The position numbers were made by a program, and so were the translations under genes. Source: Bacillota bacterium (lineage in GTDB: Bacteria; Bacillota; Clostridia; Lachnospirales; Lachnospiraceae). Taken from it: a DNA stretch of 64,000 nt. Positions 28,198 through 36,864 of this stretch are shown here, piece by piece (position 1 is the first letter of the stretch; the number at the start of each line of letters is the position of its first letter). The notes beneath the pieces were generated by a model. That model was not told where the DNA came from and ran no database searches. It was given only the letters and a program-made list of their open reading frames with translations. The stretch spans positions 1-64,000 of the forward strand of contig JAEWMB010000018.1 in assembly GCA_023457255.1 (NCBI GenBank). Reading direction: 5' to 3'.

Positions 28198-31158
28198 TTA
28201 ATGCGAGGCAGTATTACCGATTATTTCGTAAACTTTCTTCATCGTTGGAACCTGATATTCCTTAAGGATAATACCATCTTTAAGGTAACCGAATTCCTCT
28301 AACTTTCTTTCTGTCTCACGGTCAATGACTTTTACAGCATCGTCAATTCTGCTGCGAAGGTTTTTTCCGTTTACAACAACATCGTTAAATGCATTGCTAA
28401 TCTCACGCTCCATCATATATGAGCCCAGTACTCTCGGAGGTTCCATAATCCATAGAGCTTGCTGCTTTATAATCTCCTTATCCTTCGTATTCCAAGGAAG
28501 ATTTGAAAAAGCATCCAGATTGGCAGAGGTCCATATATATTCGTCGCCATAAGATATTTGCAAAGTTTGGCCGAATTTTGTCTGTACTTCTTCCGAGGAC
28601 CACCACTTCATAAACCTCCAGGACATCTCTTCTCTCTCCGCAGTTGAGTGAAACATTACGGTACTGTCTGCGCCACCTGCAGTATAACGAAGAATTTCTC
28701 CATTCTCATCCTCCACTCCCGGAACCAATGCAATACTCCAAGCGTTGGCTATTTCTGGAGCAGCGTTTACCAATAAATTGTAAACATTATAGTCTGCAAT
28801 ACCGATTGGTAAATCACCATTTCTAAAGTGCTGATAGAAGTTAGGTATATCAATCGGGCAATTGTATAAGGTAAAGAGTTCTGTTAAGGTTGTAAATCCT
28901 TTCATCGCCTCTTCACTGTTTAATGCATTCTTTCCTGCATATTCCGTATACATGGAAGCACCATTCTGGAATAACAAAGGAGTAGTTCCATTATAGTTTC
29001 TCATAACGAGCATTCCTGCTGTCGGATAATAAAAATTAAGTCCCCGGATCTGAAGTTCCGGTAACATATCCATTACTTCTTCCATTGTATTTGGAACTGT
29101 CAATCCTAATTTATCAAACATATCCGTGCGATAAAACAATACCCAGAAATTCATAGTCTCAGGCAGTGCATAAATTCCGTCCCCAATTGTTGCAGGGAGC
29201 AAAATACCCGGAGAAAACCGTCCGGCAATTTCTTTAAAATCAGTAAATTCAGTTAAGTCTTTTATCGCACCTCGAATACCAAGTTCAAACGGAATTGCAT
29301 AATTGATGCCGGTTGCAATATCCGGTGCATCTCCGGAAGCATTCGCAAGTACCAGCTTGTTTTGATCCGGCATAATGGATAAGTCTACTTTAATCCCTGT
29401 TTGTGGTGTAAACTGTTCGTCAATCATCTTTTGCATAATTTCAACGTGCTGTCTCGGGCGGTTAACCCAAACCTGCAGATGCTCAGGATTTATGTTACTA
29501 ACCGAATAAGATTGCTGAAAGAAGGAGTAACCGAAACGTTTGATGCTTTTCGCCGCTTTTGTAAAAAAGCCATAAGAACCCGGTAATTTAGCCTCCTCCT
29601 GATAAAGATAGATACGATCAATTGCCAATCGGTTTTTACCCAGTAAATCAATTAAGTTGGCAAGCTGTGTATTAATGGAGTTAATACTTGAGGATAACTC
29701 AGCAACCCGGTATATCAGTTCATCCGGTTCTTTTGCAAGGCTTCGCAACTGTTTTGAAGCTACCTTAATCGAAGAAAAAGCTGCAATTTTATTAACATCT
29801 TCATTGTATCTTAAACAGCTGTCATGCAGAGCATCCAAGCTGTCGGCCCAACCATAAATCCGTTCCTCGACATCCGGGATGTACCTTGTCAGTTTTAAAT
29901 CACGGTACTTATCTTTATTGGTACCGGCTACTTTTGTTACCTCCAAGGACAAATCGTTGATTTCGCTCATAATACAATCTACAGACTCTAATACATGACG
30001 AATGTGATCAATATTTATTGTATAGGAGATGGAATGTGTTCCTTGGGTAAGATAGACACTTAAGTTTATATTCTCCTTATCCTTTAACGTCTCCGTCTGA
30101 TATCCATTGCCATAAGAAAGCGGATAGGCTTTGAATGCGGTATTTGGAACTTCATTATCAACCCTGACATCCACAAAAACCGGAAAATCCTCTTTGTCGG
30201 ACTGTCGATACTTAAGTCCCAGATAATAATACCCTTCTTTCTTCACATTAAATTCATAGGTGACTGTTTGACCTGCATCCTTAAAGGAATCACTGTCGAT
30301 GGTATTTAATATTGTCTCTTTTACGTTGTATGGCTCAACATCTGCATCAAATTCTGCAACCGCCCGTATGGAGGAGTCATTTCGGTAAGTAAAGTCTTCT
30401 CCTTGAAGGATAATCCGTTCCTTCCCGGAAGCCGGTTCACTCTTTATGTATTGCGGTATCTCACAGATTGGTTCTAAGTAGATATTTCCAAGAAGCAAAC
30501 TGCCTTCCGATACCCCAAGCGTTATTTCATTCTTTCCCTTAGCCAGTTCAAGCTTTAGAGGCTCCGAATGCCGATAACTGGCATCCATCAAGTATTTTGT
30601 TTCCCACCGTATCAGTTTATTGGGGATGGATACAATTTCTTTCCCGTATCGGTCATACGACTTTTCCACGTCCGAAACCCAGGTTGTTTCAAACACAAGT
30701 CTCCTGGATTCATAGTACGGATACTCACCGTTTAGCTTCATCGATAATACAATTGGAAGTATCGATTTGTCATAGGAAAGATAGTCAAAGCGGAGCCTGT
30801 AAACTGCCGTTTCCGGAACATCTACCTGAAAGGTTGCGGTGTCCCCTATTTTCATATCGAACACTTTCTTTCCATAATTGTAATTATCTAAAGTAAGCTT
30901 TCCCATTTCGCTTCCTTGATAGGCTGCAGCAATCGGAAACTCAATTTCTTCCCCAAGATAGTCCGGTGCGGTAAAAGTTTTACTGATACTCGTATAGTTA
31001 TGGCTAATCATTTCACTAATATACTCATCCGATGTGTATGTAAACGCTTCGGTATGAATCGCATCTTTATTCCCTTTACTACAACCGCTTAACGTAACCA
31101 AAGATATCGTACCTAGTGTACAAAGAACACCAAGAATTGCTTTATACCGGTGATTCAT
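28198..31158 (-). CDS. Very large sugar-binding lipoprotein with N-terminal carbohydrate-binding-like modules
   Basis: A 986-residue lipoprotein; the lipobox LSGC puts the lipidated Cys at 26. Residues about 60-260 and 265-420 look like two beta-sandwich modules (VDVPETAVYRLRFDYLSYDK; FNVKKEGYYYLGLKYRQSD) similar to galactose-binding folds. A helical spacer (about 420-570) is followed by a family 1 solute-binding domain from about 590 (HLQVWVNRPRQHVEIMQKMI) to the end. Typical binding proteins are 400-550 residues, so the N-terminal half is an addition that may capture polymer or a long side chain. The start at 31158 has GGAGGAGG upstream; a longer frame to 31248 lacks one. Confidence 0.85.
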   Translation of the reverse strand: MNHRYKAILGVLCTLGTISLVTLSGCSKGNKDAIHTEAFTYTSDEYISEMISHNYTSISKTFTAPDYLGEEIEFPIAAAYQGSEMGKLTLDNYNYGKKVFDMKIGDTATFQVDVPETAVYRLRFDYLSYDKSILPIVLSMKLNGEYPYYESRRLVFETTWVSDVEKSYDRYGKEIVSIPNKLIRWETKYLMDASYRHSEPLKLELAKGKNEITLGVSEGSLLLGNIYLEPICEIPQYIKSEPASGKERIILQGEDFTYRNDSSIRAVAEFDADVEPYNVKETILNTIDSDSFKDAGQTVTYEFNVKKEGYYYLGLKYRQSDKEDFPVFVDVRVDNEVPNTAFKAYPLSYGNGYQTETLKDKENINLSVYLTQGTHSISYTINIDHIRHVLESVDCIMSEINDLSLEVTKVAGTNKDKYRDLKLTRYIPDVEERIYGWADSLDALHDSCLRYNEDVNKIAAFSSIKVASKQLRSLAKEPDELIYRVAELSSSINSINTQLANLIDLLGKNRLAIDRIYLYQEEAKLPGSYGFFTKAAKSIKRFGYSFFQQSYSVSNINPEHLQVWVNRPRQHVEIMQKMIDEQFTPQTGIKVDLSIMPDQNKLVLANASGDAPDIATGINYAIPFELGIRGAIKDLTEFTDFKEIAGRFSPGILLPATIGDGIYALPETMNFWVLFYRTDMFDKLGLTVPNTMEEVMDMLPELQIRGLNFYYPTAGMLVMRNYNGTTPLLFQNGASMYTEYAGKNALNSEEAMKGFTTLTELFTLYNCPIDIPNFYQHFRNGDLPIGIADYNVYNLLVNAAPEIANAWSIALVPGVEDENGEILRYTAGGADSTVMFHSTAEREEMSWRFMKWWSSEEVQTKFGQTLQISYGDEYIWTSANLDAFSNLPWNTKDKEIIKQQALWIMEPPRVLGSYMMEREISNAFNDVVVNGKNLRSRIDDAVKVIDRETERKLEEFGYLKDGIILKEYQVPTMKKVYEIIGNTASH

Positions 31159-31283
31159 TGCTAACCTCCTCCAGTTGATAAGTAACTTACCTTGTGTATC
31201 CGATGCTTCTAAAATACTGTAATAAGCAACGGATACACTTTTAAGCAATCACATTTCCTACTAAATAATAAGTGGATAACGTT

Positions 31284-32792
31284 CTATTTTTCCAGCTCTA
31301 TTTCAAGATGTAATACGCAGCAAGGCGGAATGGTAAGAGATATTCCCTTTTCTGTCAATTTCACATCCTTAAAATCTTGTGTTTTTACTTTATCAGGCAT
31401 CACAAAGGTATTGTGAGCATCCATATCATTTGCTAGAATTGTTCCTTTCACAGAAACTGCCCTTTTATCTGCTATCACGCCTTCTACTTCATAAGCCTCT
31501 TCAACGGACAGGTTGTTTAAGGTGAGATGAAGTTTTCCCTCCTTATCCAGGGACACCGATTCCGAAAGATTTGGAACCATAAATTCCTGATCAAGACCGA
31601 TATTCTTAGTCTCTAAATAGCTATCAATCAAATCACTGCCCTGATGCTTTTGATACATGTGGAAAACATGGTAAGTCGGTGTAAGAATCATCTTGTCGCC
31701 TTCCGTTAAAATAACCGATTGCAGCACATTAACAAGCTGTGCGATATTCGCCATCTTTACCATATTGCAGTACTTATTAAATATATTTAAACTAATACCG
31801 GCAACCAGTGCATCGCGCATTGTATTTTGCTGGTACAAAAATCCCGGATTTGTACCAGGTTCGCATGCAAACCAAGTACCCCATTCATCTACAATTAATC
31901 CAATCTTACCCTTCGGGTCATATTGACGTAAGATTTCCCCGTGGCGTTTAATTAAGGTTTCGATATAAAGTGCACGATACAAGGTTTCATACCAGCATTT
32001 TTCATCAAATACCGTTGCACTTTGCTTGTTCTCCCATCCTCCCGGTATTGTATAATAATGAAGGGAGATACCATCCATAAATCCATGTAAAAAGTCTGGA
32101 GCATGACGGTGAGTCGTATGTAATACCTCTCGCATCCATTCGTAATCATCTACATTCGGGCCACAAGCAATTTTATAAATCGGCTTCTCCGGATTGTAAT
32201 TACGAACGTAGGTCTGATATCTGCGGTATAGATTTCCGTAATATTCCGGAGTCATATTTCCTCCGCAGCCCCAGTTCTCATTACCTACCGCAAAATAATC
32301 CACCTGATACGGTTCCTTATGTCCGTTCTTAGCCCGAAGCTCCGCCATCGGAGAAACACCATCATAGGTTAAGTATTCCACCCATTCGGACATTTCCTGA
32401 ACAGTTCCGCTGCCAAGATTACCATTAATATAAGTTTTACAGTTAAGCTGTCTGCACAACTCCATAAACTCATCACTGCCAAAACTATTATCCTCAACCA
32501 CCCCACCCCAGTGAGTATTAATTAATTTCTTTCTGTCCTTCTTAGGCCCTATGCCATCCTTCCAGTGATACTCATCTGCAAAACATCCTCCCGGCCAGCG
32601 AAGCACTGGGAGTTTCATATCGTTCAATGCTTCCGTCACATCTTTTCTCATACCGTTGATATTCGGAATTTCAGAGTCTTCACCAACAAACAACCCTTCA
32701 TAGATGCATCTTCCCAGGTGCTCAGAAAAATGTCCATAAATTTCAGGATTGATATGCCCCACTATTTTGCTTGGATTCATATATAACTTCAT
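31284..32792 (-). CDS. abfA: Cytoplasmic alpha-L-arabinofuranosidase, GH51
   Basis: A 502-residue GH51 enzyme without signal peptide. The acid/base Glu172 is in VGNENWGCGG and the nucleophile Glu303 in IVDEWGTW; RWPGGCFADEYHWKDGIG (65-82) is the substrate-binding signature. It removes terminal L-arabinofuranosyl units from arabino-oligosaccharides in the cell. It is the first gene of the long operon, about 255 nt behind the promoter at 33054. The ATG at 32792 has AAAGGA 11 nt upstream; an ATG four codons earlier touches that site and is less likely. Confidence 0.93.
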   Translation of the reverse strand: MKLYMNPSKIVGHINPEIYGHFSEHLGRCIYEGLFVGEDSEIPNINGMRKDVTEALNDMKLPVLRWPGGCFADEYHWKDGIGPKKDRKKLINTHWGGVVEDNSFGSDEFMELCRQLNCKTYINGNLGSGTVQEMSEWVEYLTYDGVSPMAELRAKNGHKEPYQVDYFAVGNENWGCGGNMTPEYYGNLYRRYQTYVRNYNPEKPIYKIACGPNVDDYEWMREVLHTTHRHAPDFLHGFMDGISLHYYTIPGGWENKQSATVFDEKCWYETLYRALYIETLIKRHGEILRQYDPKGKIGLIVDEWGTWFACEPGTNPGFLYQQNTMRDALVAGISLNIFNKYCNMVKMANIAQLVNVLQSVILTEGDKMILTPTYHVFHMYQKHQGSDLIDSYLETKNIGLDQEFMVPNLSESVSLDKEGKLHLTLNNLSVEEAYEVEGVIADKRAVSVKGTILANDMDAHNTFVMPDKVKTQDFKDVKLTEKGISLTIPPCCVLHLEIELEK

Positions 32793-32922
32793 AATTCGTT
32801 CCATCCTTTCTTTTTAACTTGTCTTAAATAGGATACCTTTCTTAACCTCTTACTTTTATTCCATTGCAACACATAAAAATAACTTAAAAAGTGGAAATCT
32901 ATTTTCCTGCATGATTTGCATA

Positions 32923-32940
32923 TGCGTGCTAAAGTACGCA
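32923..32940. promoter_or_regulatory. Imperfect palindrome in the operon leader
   Basis: TGCGTGCTAAAGTACGCA, with 5-bp perfect ends, lies about 107 nt downstream of the predicted start site of the arabinan operon. It may be an operator or roadblock site; no regulator is assigned. Confidence 0.3.
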
Positions 32941-33053
32941 GGTGGAGGTTAAACGAAATAAAATGTTTCACTTTTTACTTAACCTTATAACCTTGGTTTT
33001 CCTTATGTTTCATCTTTTAATGAAATACTTTATAATTCAATTAACATATATAT

Positions 33054-33082
33054 AACATACTACCATTTTCACCAATCGTCAA
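33054..33082 (-). promoter_or_regulatory. Promoter of the arabinan operon
   Basis: On the - strand, TTGACG, 17 nt, TATGTT. The weak -10 box overlaps an AACATAC sequence that resembles half of the direct repeat found beyond the divergent promoter. The predicted transcript starts near 33047. Confidence 0.55.
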
Positions 33083-33143
33083 GTTGTATCTATCTTGTTT
33101 TTTCATCATTTTTACTATATATTTCACTCAGAATACTAATATA

Positions 33144-33172
33144 TTGACTTTTTGTATATTCAAACCTATAAT
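33144..33172 (+). promoter_or_regulatory. Promoter of the ArsR-type regulator gene
   Basis: TTGACT, 17 nt, perfect TATAAT on the + strand, about 230 nt upstream of the regulator start. It is back to back with the operon promoter. Confidence 0.65.
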
Positions 33173-33193
33173 AATTTCGAAAGTAAAAAATTA

Positions 33194-33219
33194 ACTTGTA
33201 TGTTTTTACTTGTATGTTT
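33194..33219. promoter_or_regulatory. Direct repeat, likely operator
   Basis: ACTTGTATGTTT occurs at 33194-33205 and again at 33208-33219, just downstream of the expected start site of the regulator transcript. Repeats spaced 14 bp apart in that position suit autorepression. Confidence 0.45.
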
Positions 33220-33400
33220 CTTGTTCTGTTTATGAAAAACAAGCTGCATAATCACATAACGCAAATCAAATCTACTTGCAGATTTCCTATTATTATAAAC
33301 AAAATTATGATCTGGTTTATAAAATGAAAATTTTAAAATACTTTTGATTTTGCACTAAATTTATTGACAGAAAACTATAAAGAAACGGAGGGTTCCCTCT

Positions 33401-34342
33401 ATGTTATACTTTAAATCCTTAGAGGAAGCAGAAGAAGTCTTCAAAGCACTCAGTACGCCAATGAGACTCAAAATTATGGAAATGATTAATGAAGATGATG
33501 AATTAAGTATGAATGATTTAGCTGAAGCATTGAATTTAACAAATAGCGCTATCTCAATGCATGTCGGTAAATTAGAAAATGCAGGGCTTGTGAAAGTGAA
33601 AACAAAAGCCGGCAAGCGCGGGAATATGAAAATCATTCAGCCCATGCATGACCGCCTGATGATTGACCTTAGTCCGGCGAAGGAAGACCGGAAATTCTAC
33701 CAAGATGATATTCGAGTTGGTTATTATACTAACTATAAAATTTCACCAACTTGCGGTATCTCAACCGGAAACTATATTATCGGTGCTTTGGATGATCCAC
33801 GGTATTTTAATTTCCCAGACCGCTTTAATGCCGGAATTCTATGGTTTGGCAGCGGTTTTATTGAATACAACATCCCAAATCACCTTATCGCGGGACAAAC
33901 ATTAACGGAACTGCAAATCTCCTTTGAAATCTGTTCCGAGTATCCGGAATATAACGATGATTATCCTTCCGATATTTATTTTTCTATTAACGGAAAACCA
34001 CTTGGAATGTGGGTCAGCCCCGGGGATTATGGGGATCGAAAGGGATACGTGACTCCTCAGTGGTGGCCGGAGCTTTTAAATCAATACGGGTTGTTAAAAA
34101 CTCTTATCATCAATTCAGAAGGTACCTTTATTGATGGAAGCAATCAGATATCGGAGGTAACAATTGAAGACCTTGCCATTGATTATACAAGTACAATCAC
34201 TCTTCGCTTCGAGGTACCAAAGGATACGGCAAACTGCGGTGGTTTCACTCTCTTTGGAGAAGAATTTGGAGATCATAATCAAGCAATCCGGGTAAAAACT
34301 TTTTATACGGAAAATAATGAGCAGACAAGCAAAGAGGCCTAA
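33401..34342 (+). CDS. ArsR-type winged-helix regulator with large C-terminal putative sugar-sensing domain
   Basis: A 313-residue protein. Residues about 8-80 form an ArsR-like winged helix (VFKALSTPMRLKIMEMI, LSMNDLAEALNLTNSAISMHVGKL). Residues about 95-300 form a beta-rich domain with many aromatics (RYFNFPDRFNAGILWFGSG, GMWVSPGDYGDRKGYVTPQWW) that could cradle a carbohydrate. No metal-binding cysteine pair is seen. Its position divergent to the GH51-led operon makes it the likely local regulator. The ribosome site GGAGGG is inside a small palindrome (GAGGGTTCCCTC) immediately before the ATG, which may damp translation. Family is firm, ligand is inferred. Confidence 0.82.
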   Translation: MLYFKSLEEAEEVFKALSTPMRLKIMEMINEDDELSMNDLAEALNLTNSAISMHVGKLENAGLVKVKTKAGKRGNMKIIQPMHDRLMIDLSPAKEDRKFYQDDIRVGYYTNYKISPTCGISTGNYIIGALDDPRYFNFPDRFNAGILWFGSGFIEYNIPNHLIAGQTLTELQISFEICSEYPEYNDDYPSDIYFSINGKPLGMWVSPGDYGDRKGYVTPQWWPELLNQYGLLKTLIINSEGTFIDGSNQISEVTIEDLAIDYTSTITLRFEVPKDTANCGGFTLFGEEFGDHNQAIRVKTFYTENNEQTSKEA

Positions 34343-34348
34343 ATAAAA

Positions 34349-34500
34349 ATCCTCGGTGAAGTTAGATCGATTCCTCCTGTATATAGAGCGCTGTAAAAGC
34401 AGTACTCTACCAGAGATGAATTTAGTATCTATACTTCTTCGAGGATGTTACTCCTAAACAAGAATAAGTCCACCTTGTGTTCTTATTCTTGTTTAGGAGT
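34349..34500 (+). ncRNA. Candidate structured RNA or 3' UTR with multi-arm fold
   Basis: Behind the regulator stop, ATCCTCGGTGAAG (34349-34361) can pair with CTTCTTCGAGGAT (34434-34446) and encloses two further short stems (TAGAG/CTCTA at 34384/34405; AGAT/ATCT at 34414/34427), giving a junction-like shape. It is followed by a perfect 19-bp hairpin, ACTCCTAAACAAGAATAAG (34450-34468) with its complement (34482-34500). No T-run follows, so a plain terminator is not a good explanation. The strand is assumed from the upstream gene. Confidence 0.35.
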
Positions 34501-34623
34501 AGGAAAAGTTTGCAATGTACTTTGTTTCGTTCAGTTATAGGAAAGTCCGCAAGGTGTCCTCCTTGCATAAGATTAGAAAAAATCGTGATACGTATTTAAC
34601 AACCTATACTCTTAATTAATACA

Positions 34624-36297
34624 CTATTTTGCTTCATAACCACTTCCCCATAAGGCAACACCCTCCTTAGACAAAGCAGTGAAGGTTATGACATCTTTTT
34701 TATTGTTCTCATCCCACTGTTTTAGGAAAACTCCAAGATAAGTCACTCCCTCTATCGTTAAGAGGCAAGTATTCTCGTCCTTTAGCTCCCAGGTTCCGTG
34801 ATAAGCACCGACGATAGTCTGGTCTTCTTTTAAGATGAGGTTTTCTGACGTTCTTACCTCATTTGAGATATCATGCTGATGATTAATTATTTTATAAGCA
34901 CCAGCCACGTCCTTCTTCGTATAGATCCCCAGTGTTTCTCCCGTATACCGATAAGGTGCTACCACAAACCATCCGTCTTCATTTAAAAACATCTGATGAG
35001 TTCTGACTTGATGGCGCTCTCCTCCGCCTTCAAATCTCGTATGAAAGATAAGAAAATATTTTCCGGTTTCTTTCTCATAAATTGTTGAATTATGGCCAGG
35101 TGAAACATATCCAAGGTCTTTCTTCGATTCTTCTCCATCAATTGATTGAAATCTCCAGTTCCCCATTAATTTTGTACCATACTTTTCCGCCGCACGGTCA
35201 TCAAAAAAGCTTCCACTGGAGCCACGGCATAAAATCATATCGTTTCCCGCATAATCCAAATATGGTCCGTCCGGATTCTTCGAACGGCATACCCGAATGT
35301 TATATCCGCCATCCGAAGTTAACCCGCCATAGGAAAGGAACATATAGTAATAATCTGTTTCTTCTGCATACTGGACAAATGCACCCTCAATTCTTAGATG
35401 ATTTGCTCCAAGCATCTTTTTGCCATATCCGCTTTCCAGCGGAAAACCGGTCTCCGGATTCAGCTCAAGAATATAAATCCCCCCCGAATAGGAACCATAC
35501 ATCATCCAAAGACGACCTTCTTTATCAAAAAAAACACAGGGATCTACCGCATTGGGATAAACTCTGGCATCATATTTATCCCCATTCTCACTAGGTTGTG
35601 AAGTCATTCCTGATTTTAATATTATCCCCAAATCCTGATACGGTCCCTCAATATGATCGGAGACAGCAACACCTAAGGCTGAAAGCGGAGAACTTCCTTC
35701 GCAATTACAATAATACATATAATATTTGCCATCTGCTAACTGGATTACATCAGGTGCCCAAAAAGTATTTGTTTTTGCCCAGGTAAATGCTTCCTCCATC
35801 TCACTCATTGCATCCGGAATTATCTTATTATCCTTAGTAACCCCACTGTCTATCATCTCCCAGTTCATTAGATCTTTTGATTTTGCTGCTGCCAGATGGG
35901 AACCAAATATGTAATAAGTATCCCCTGCCTTTCGAATGGAAGGATCATGTACCGAAGCATTGGTGAACGTATGCTGAATACTAGTGACTGCCTTCAATGA
36001 TGTGGATGCTGCTATAGTTTGAAACAAGATATCTTCCTCCTTCTGTCTCTTTTCTTCTGCCTCCTTTGTGATTTGTGCTTCTACCTCGCTCGAGTTTTGC
36101 ACTTTTGCTTCGTTTGGGTTTTGCGCTTCCCCCTCTTTCCTCTCACCTTCTGCCGGTATTGGCGTTGTACTTGCGCCGATAGATTCGGTCTCTTTTGGCT
36201 TTCCTGCTTCTATTGGTTCGTCCGGTGTTTTGGTACTGCAAGCTGTGATTAGCAGTAATGCACATGAAACAATCGCCATAAGTCTTTTTTTTCTCAT
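34624..36297 (-). CDS. Lipoprotein GH43 endo-alpha-1,5-L-arabinanase
   Basis: A 557-residue surface lipoprotein (lipobox LITAC, Cys20). An E/K-rich tether (about 25-95) is followed by a GH43 propeller: Asp118 in VHDPS, Asp252 in AVDPCVFF and Glu304 in RIEGAF are the expected catalytic triad, with SPGHNS near 405. A C-terminal beta module (about 460-557) matches that of long arabinanases such as AbnB-like enzymes. It cuts the arabinan backbone outside the cell, feeding the importers. The start is the ATG with GGAGG 9 nt upstream. It lies 54 bp behind a small membrane protein gene and is probably co-transcribed with it. Confidence 0.88.
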   Translation of the reverse strand: MRKKRLMAIVSCALLLITACSTKTPDEPIEAGKPKETESIGASTTPIPAEGERKEGEAQNPNEAKVQNSSEVEAQITKEAEEKRQKEEDILFQTIAASTSLKAVTSIQHTFTNASVHDPSIRKAGDTYYIFGSHLAAAKSKDLMNWEMIDSGVTKDNKIIPDAMSEMEEAFTWAKTNTFWAPDVIQLADGKYYMYYCNCEGSSPLSALGVAVSDHIEGPYQDLGIILKSGMTSQPSENGDKYDARVYPNAVDPCVFFDKEGRLWMMYGSYSGGIYILELNPETGFPLESGYGKKMLGANHLRIEGAFVQYAEETDYYYMFLSYGGLTSDGGYNIRVCRSKNPDGPYLDYAGNDMILCRGSSGSFFDDRAAEKYGTKLMGNWRFQSIDGEESKKDLGYVSPGHNSTIYEKETGKYFLIFHTRFEGGGERHQVRTHQMFLNEDGWFVVAPYRYTGETLGIYTKKDVAGAYKIINHQHDISNEVRTSENLILKEDQTIVGAYHGTWELKDENTCLLTIEGVTYLGVFLKQWDENNKKDVITFTALSKEGVALWGSGYEAK

Positions 36298-36351
36298 CAA
36301 CATTGTCCTCCATTCTAGCGTATATTACGCAATTTTAAATTATTCCCCATT

Positions 36352-36594
36352 CTACCTTCTCACTTTTTTCTTTTGATTCATCCGGCTAAATGTCATGATT
36401 ATTGAAATCATAAGTGAAACAGTAAGTATTTGATTGAAGTGTATGCTAAAAAATGAATGAAATGCAAATGAAATAATTAACAGCAGCAACATGCAGTAAG
36501 AAAAGCAGACAAGTAGAAATAACATCGAAAATACAAGTTCCTTCCATTCTCCATATCCTTTCTGTTTCTCCGAATTTCCTTTTAAATCAAGCAC
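36352..36594 (-). CDS. Small two-helix membrane protein
   Basis: An 80-residue frame with two hydrophobic segments (about 19-44 and 51-70), a charged N-terminus and a basic end (RMNQKKKVRR). It starts with GTG, 7 nt after GGGAG, a credible ribosome site. It precedes the arabinanase lipoprotein on the same strand. No family is recognised. It may be a real small gene or an upstream leader frame. Confidence 0.5.
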   Translation of the reverse strand: MLDLKGNSEKQKGYGEWKELVFSMLFLLVCFSYCMLLLLIISFAFHSFFSIHFNQILTVSLMISIIMTFSRMNQKKKVRR

Positions 36595-36864
36595 CGAATC
36601 ACTCCCTTCCCTCTTATCTGTTTCTGTAAATTGTATAGTTTTTGGCTTTTTCTCATAGGCACATTATACCTTTTTCACAAAAATAGTCAATATATCCATT
36701 GCATTTTATTTCACTATATTATAAAATATTCAATAATTTAATGGATGTATTAAGTTTAAATTAAGATTCTTATTTTTACAGAAGATAATTTTTATTGCAA
36801 ACTTATTCCTTTATAACTATGTATATCTACATAACTCAATACCCATCTCTATAGGAGGATTCTT
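36595..36864. other. AT-rich intergenic region between divergent genes
   Basis: Very AT-rich. It must hold the promoters for the small membrane protein/arabinanase pair (-) and the lipoprotein GH51 (+). Only weak promoter-like boxes are visible and no repeat is clear. Confidence 0.5.

Noticed and set aside
33364..33381. TTGACA near the regulator start as its promoter
   Set aside because: The only -10-like box is 6 nt away; the 33144-33172 promoter with 17-nt spacing is far better.
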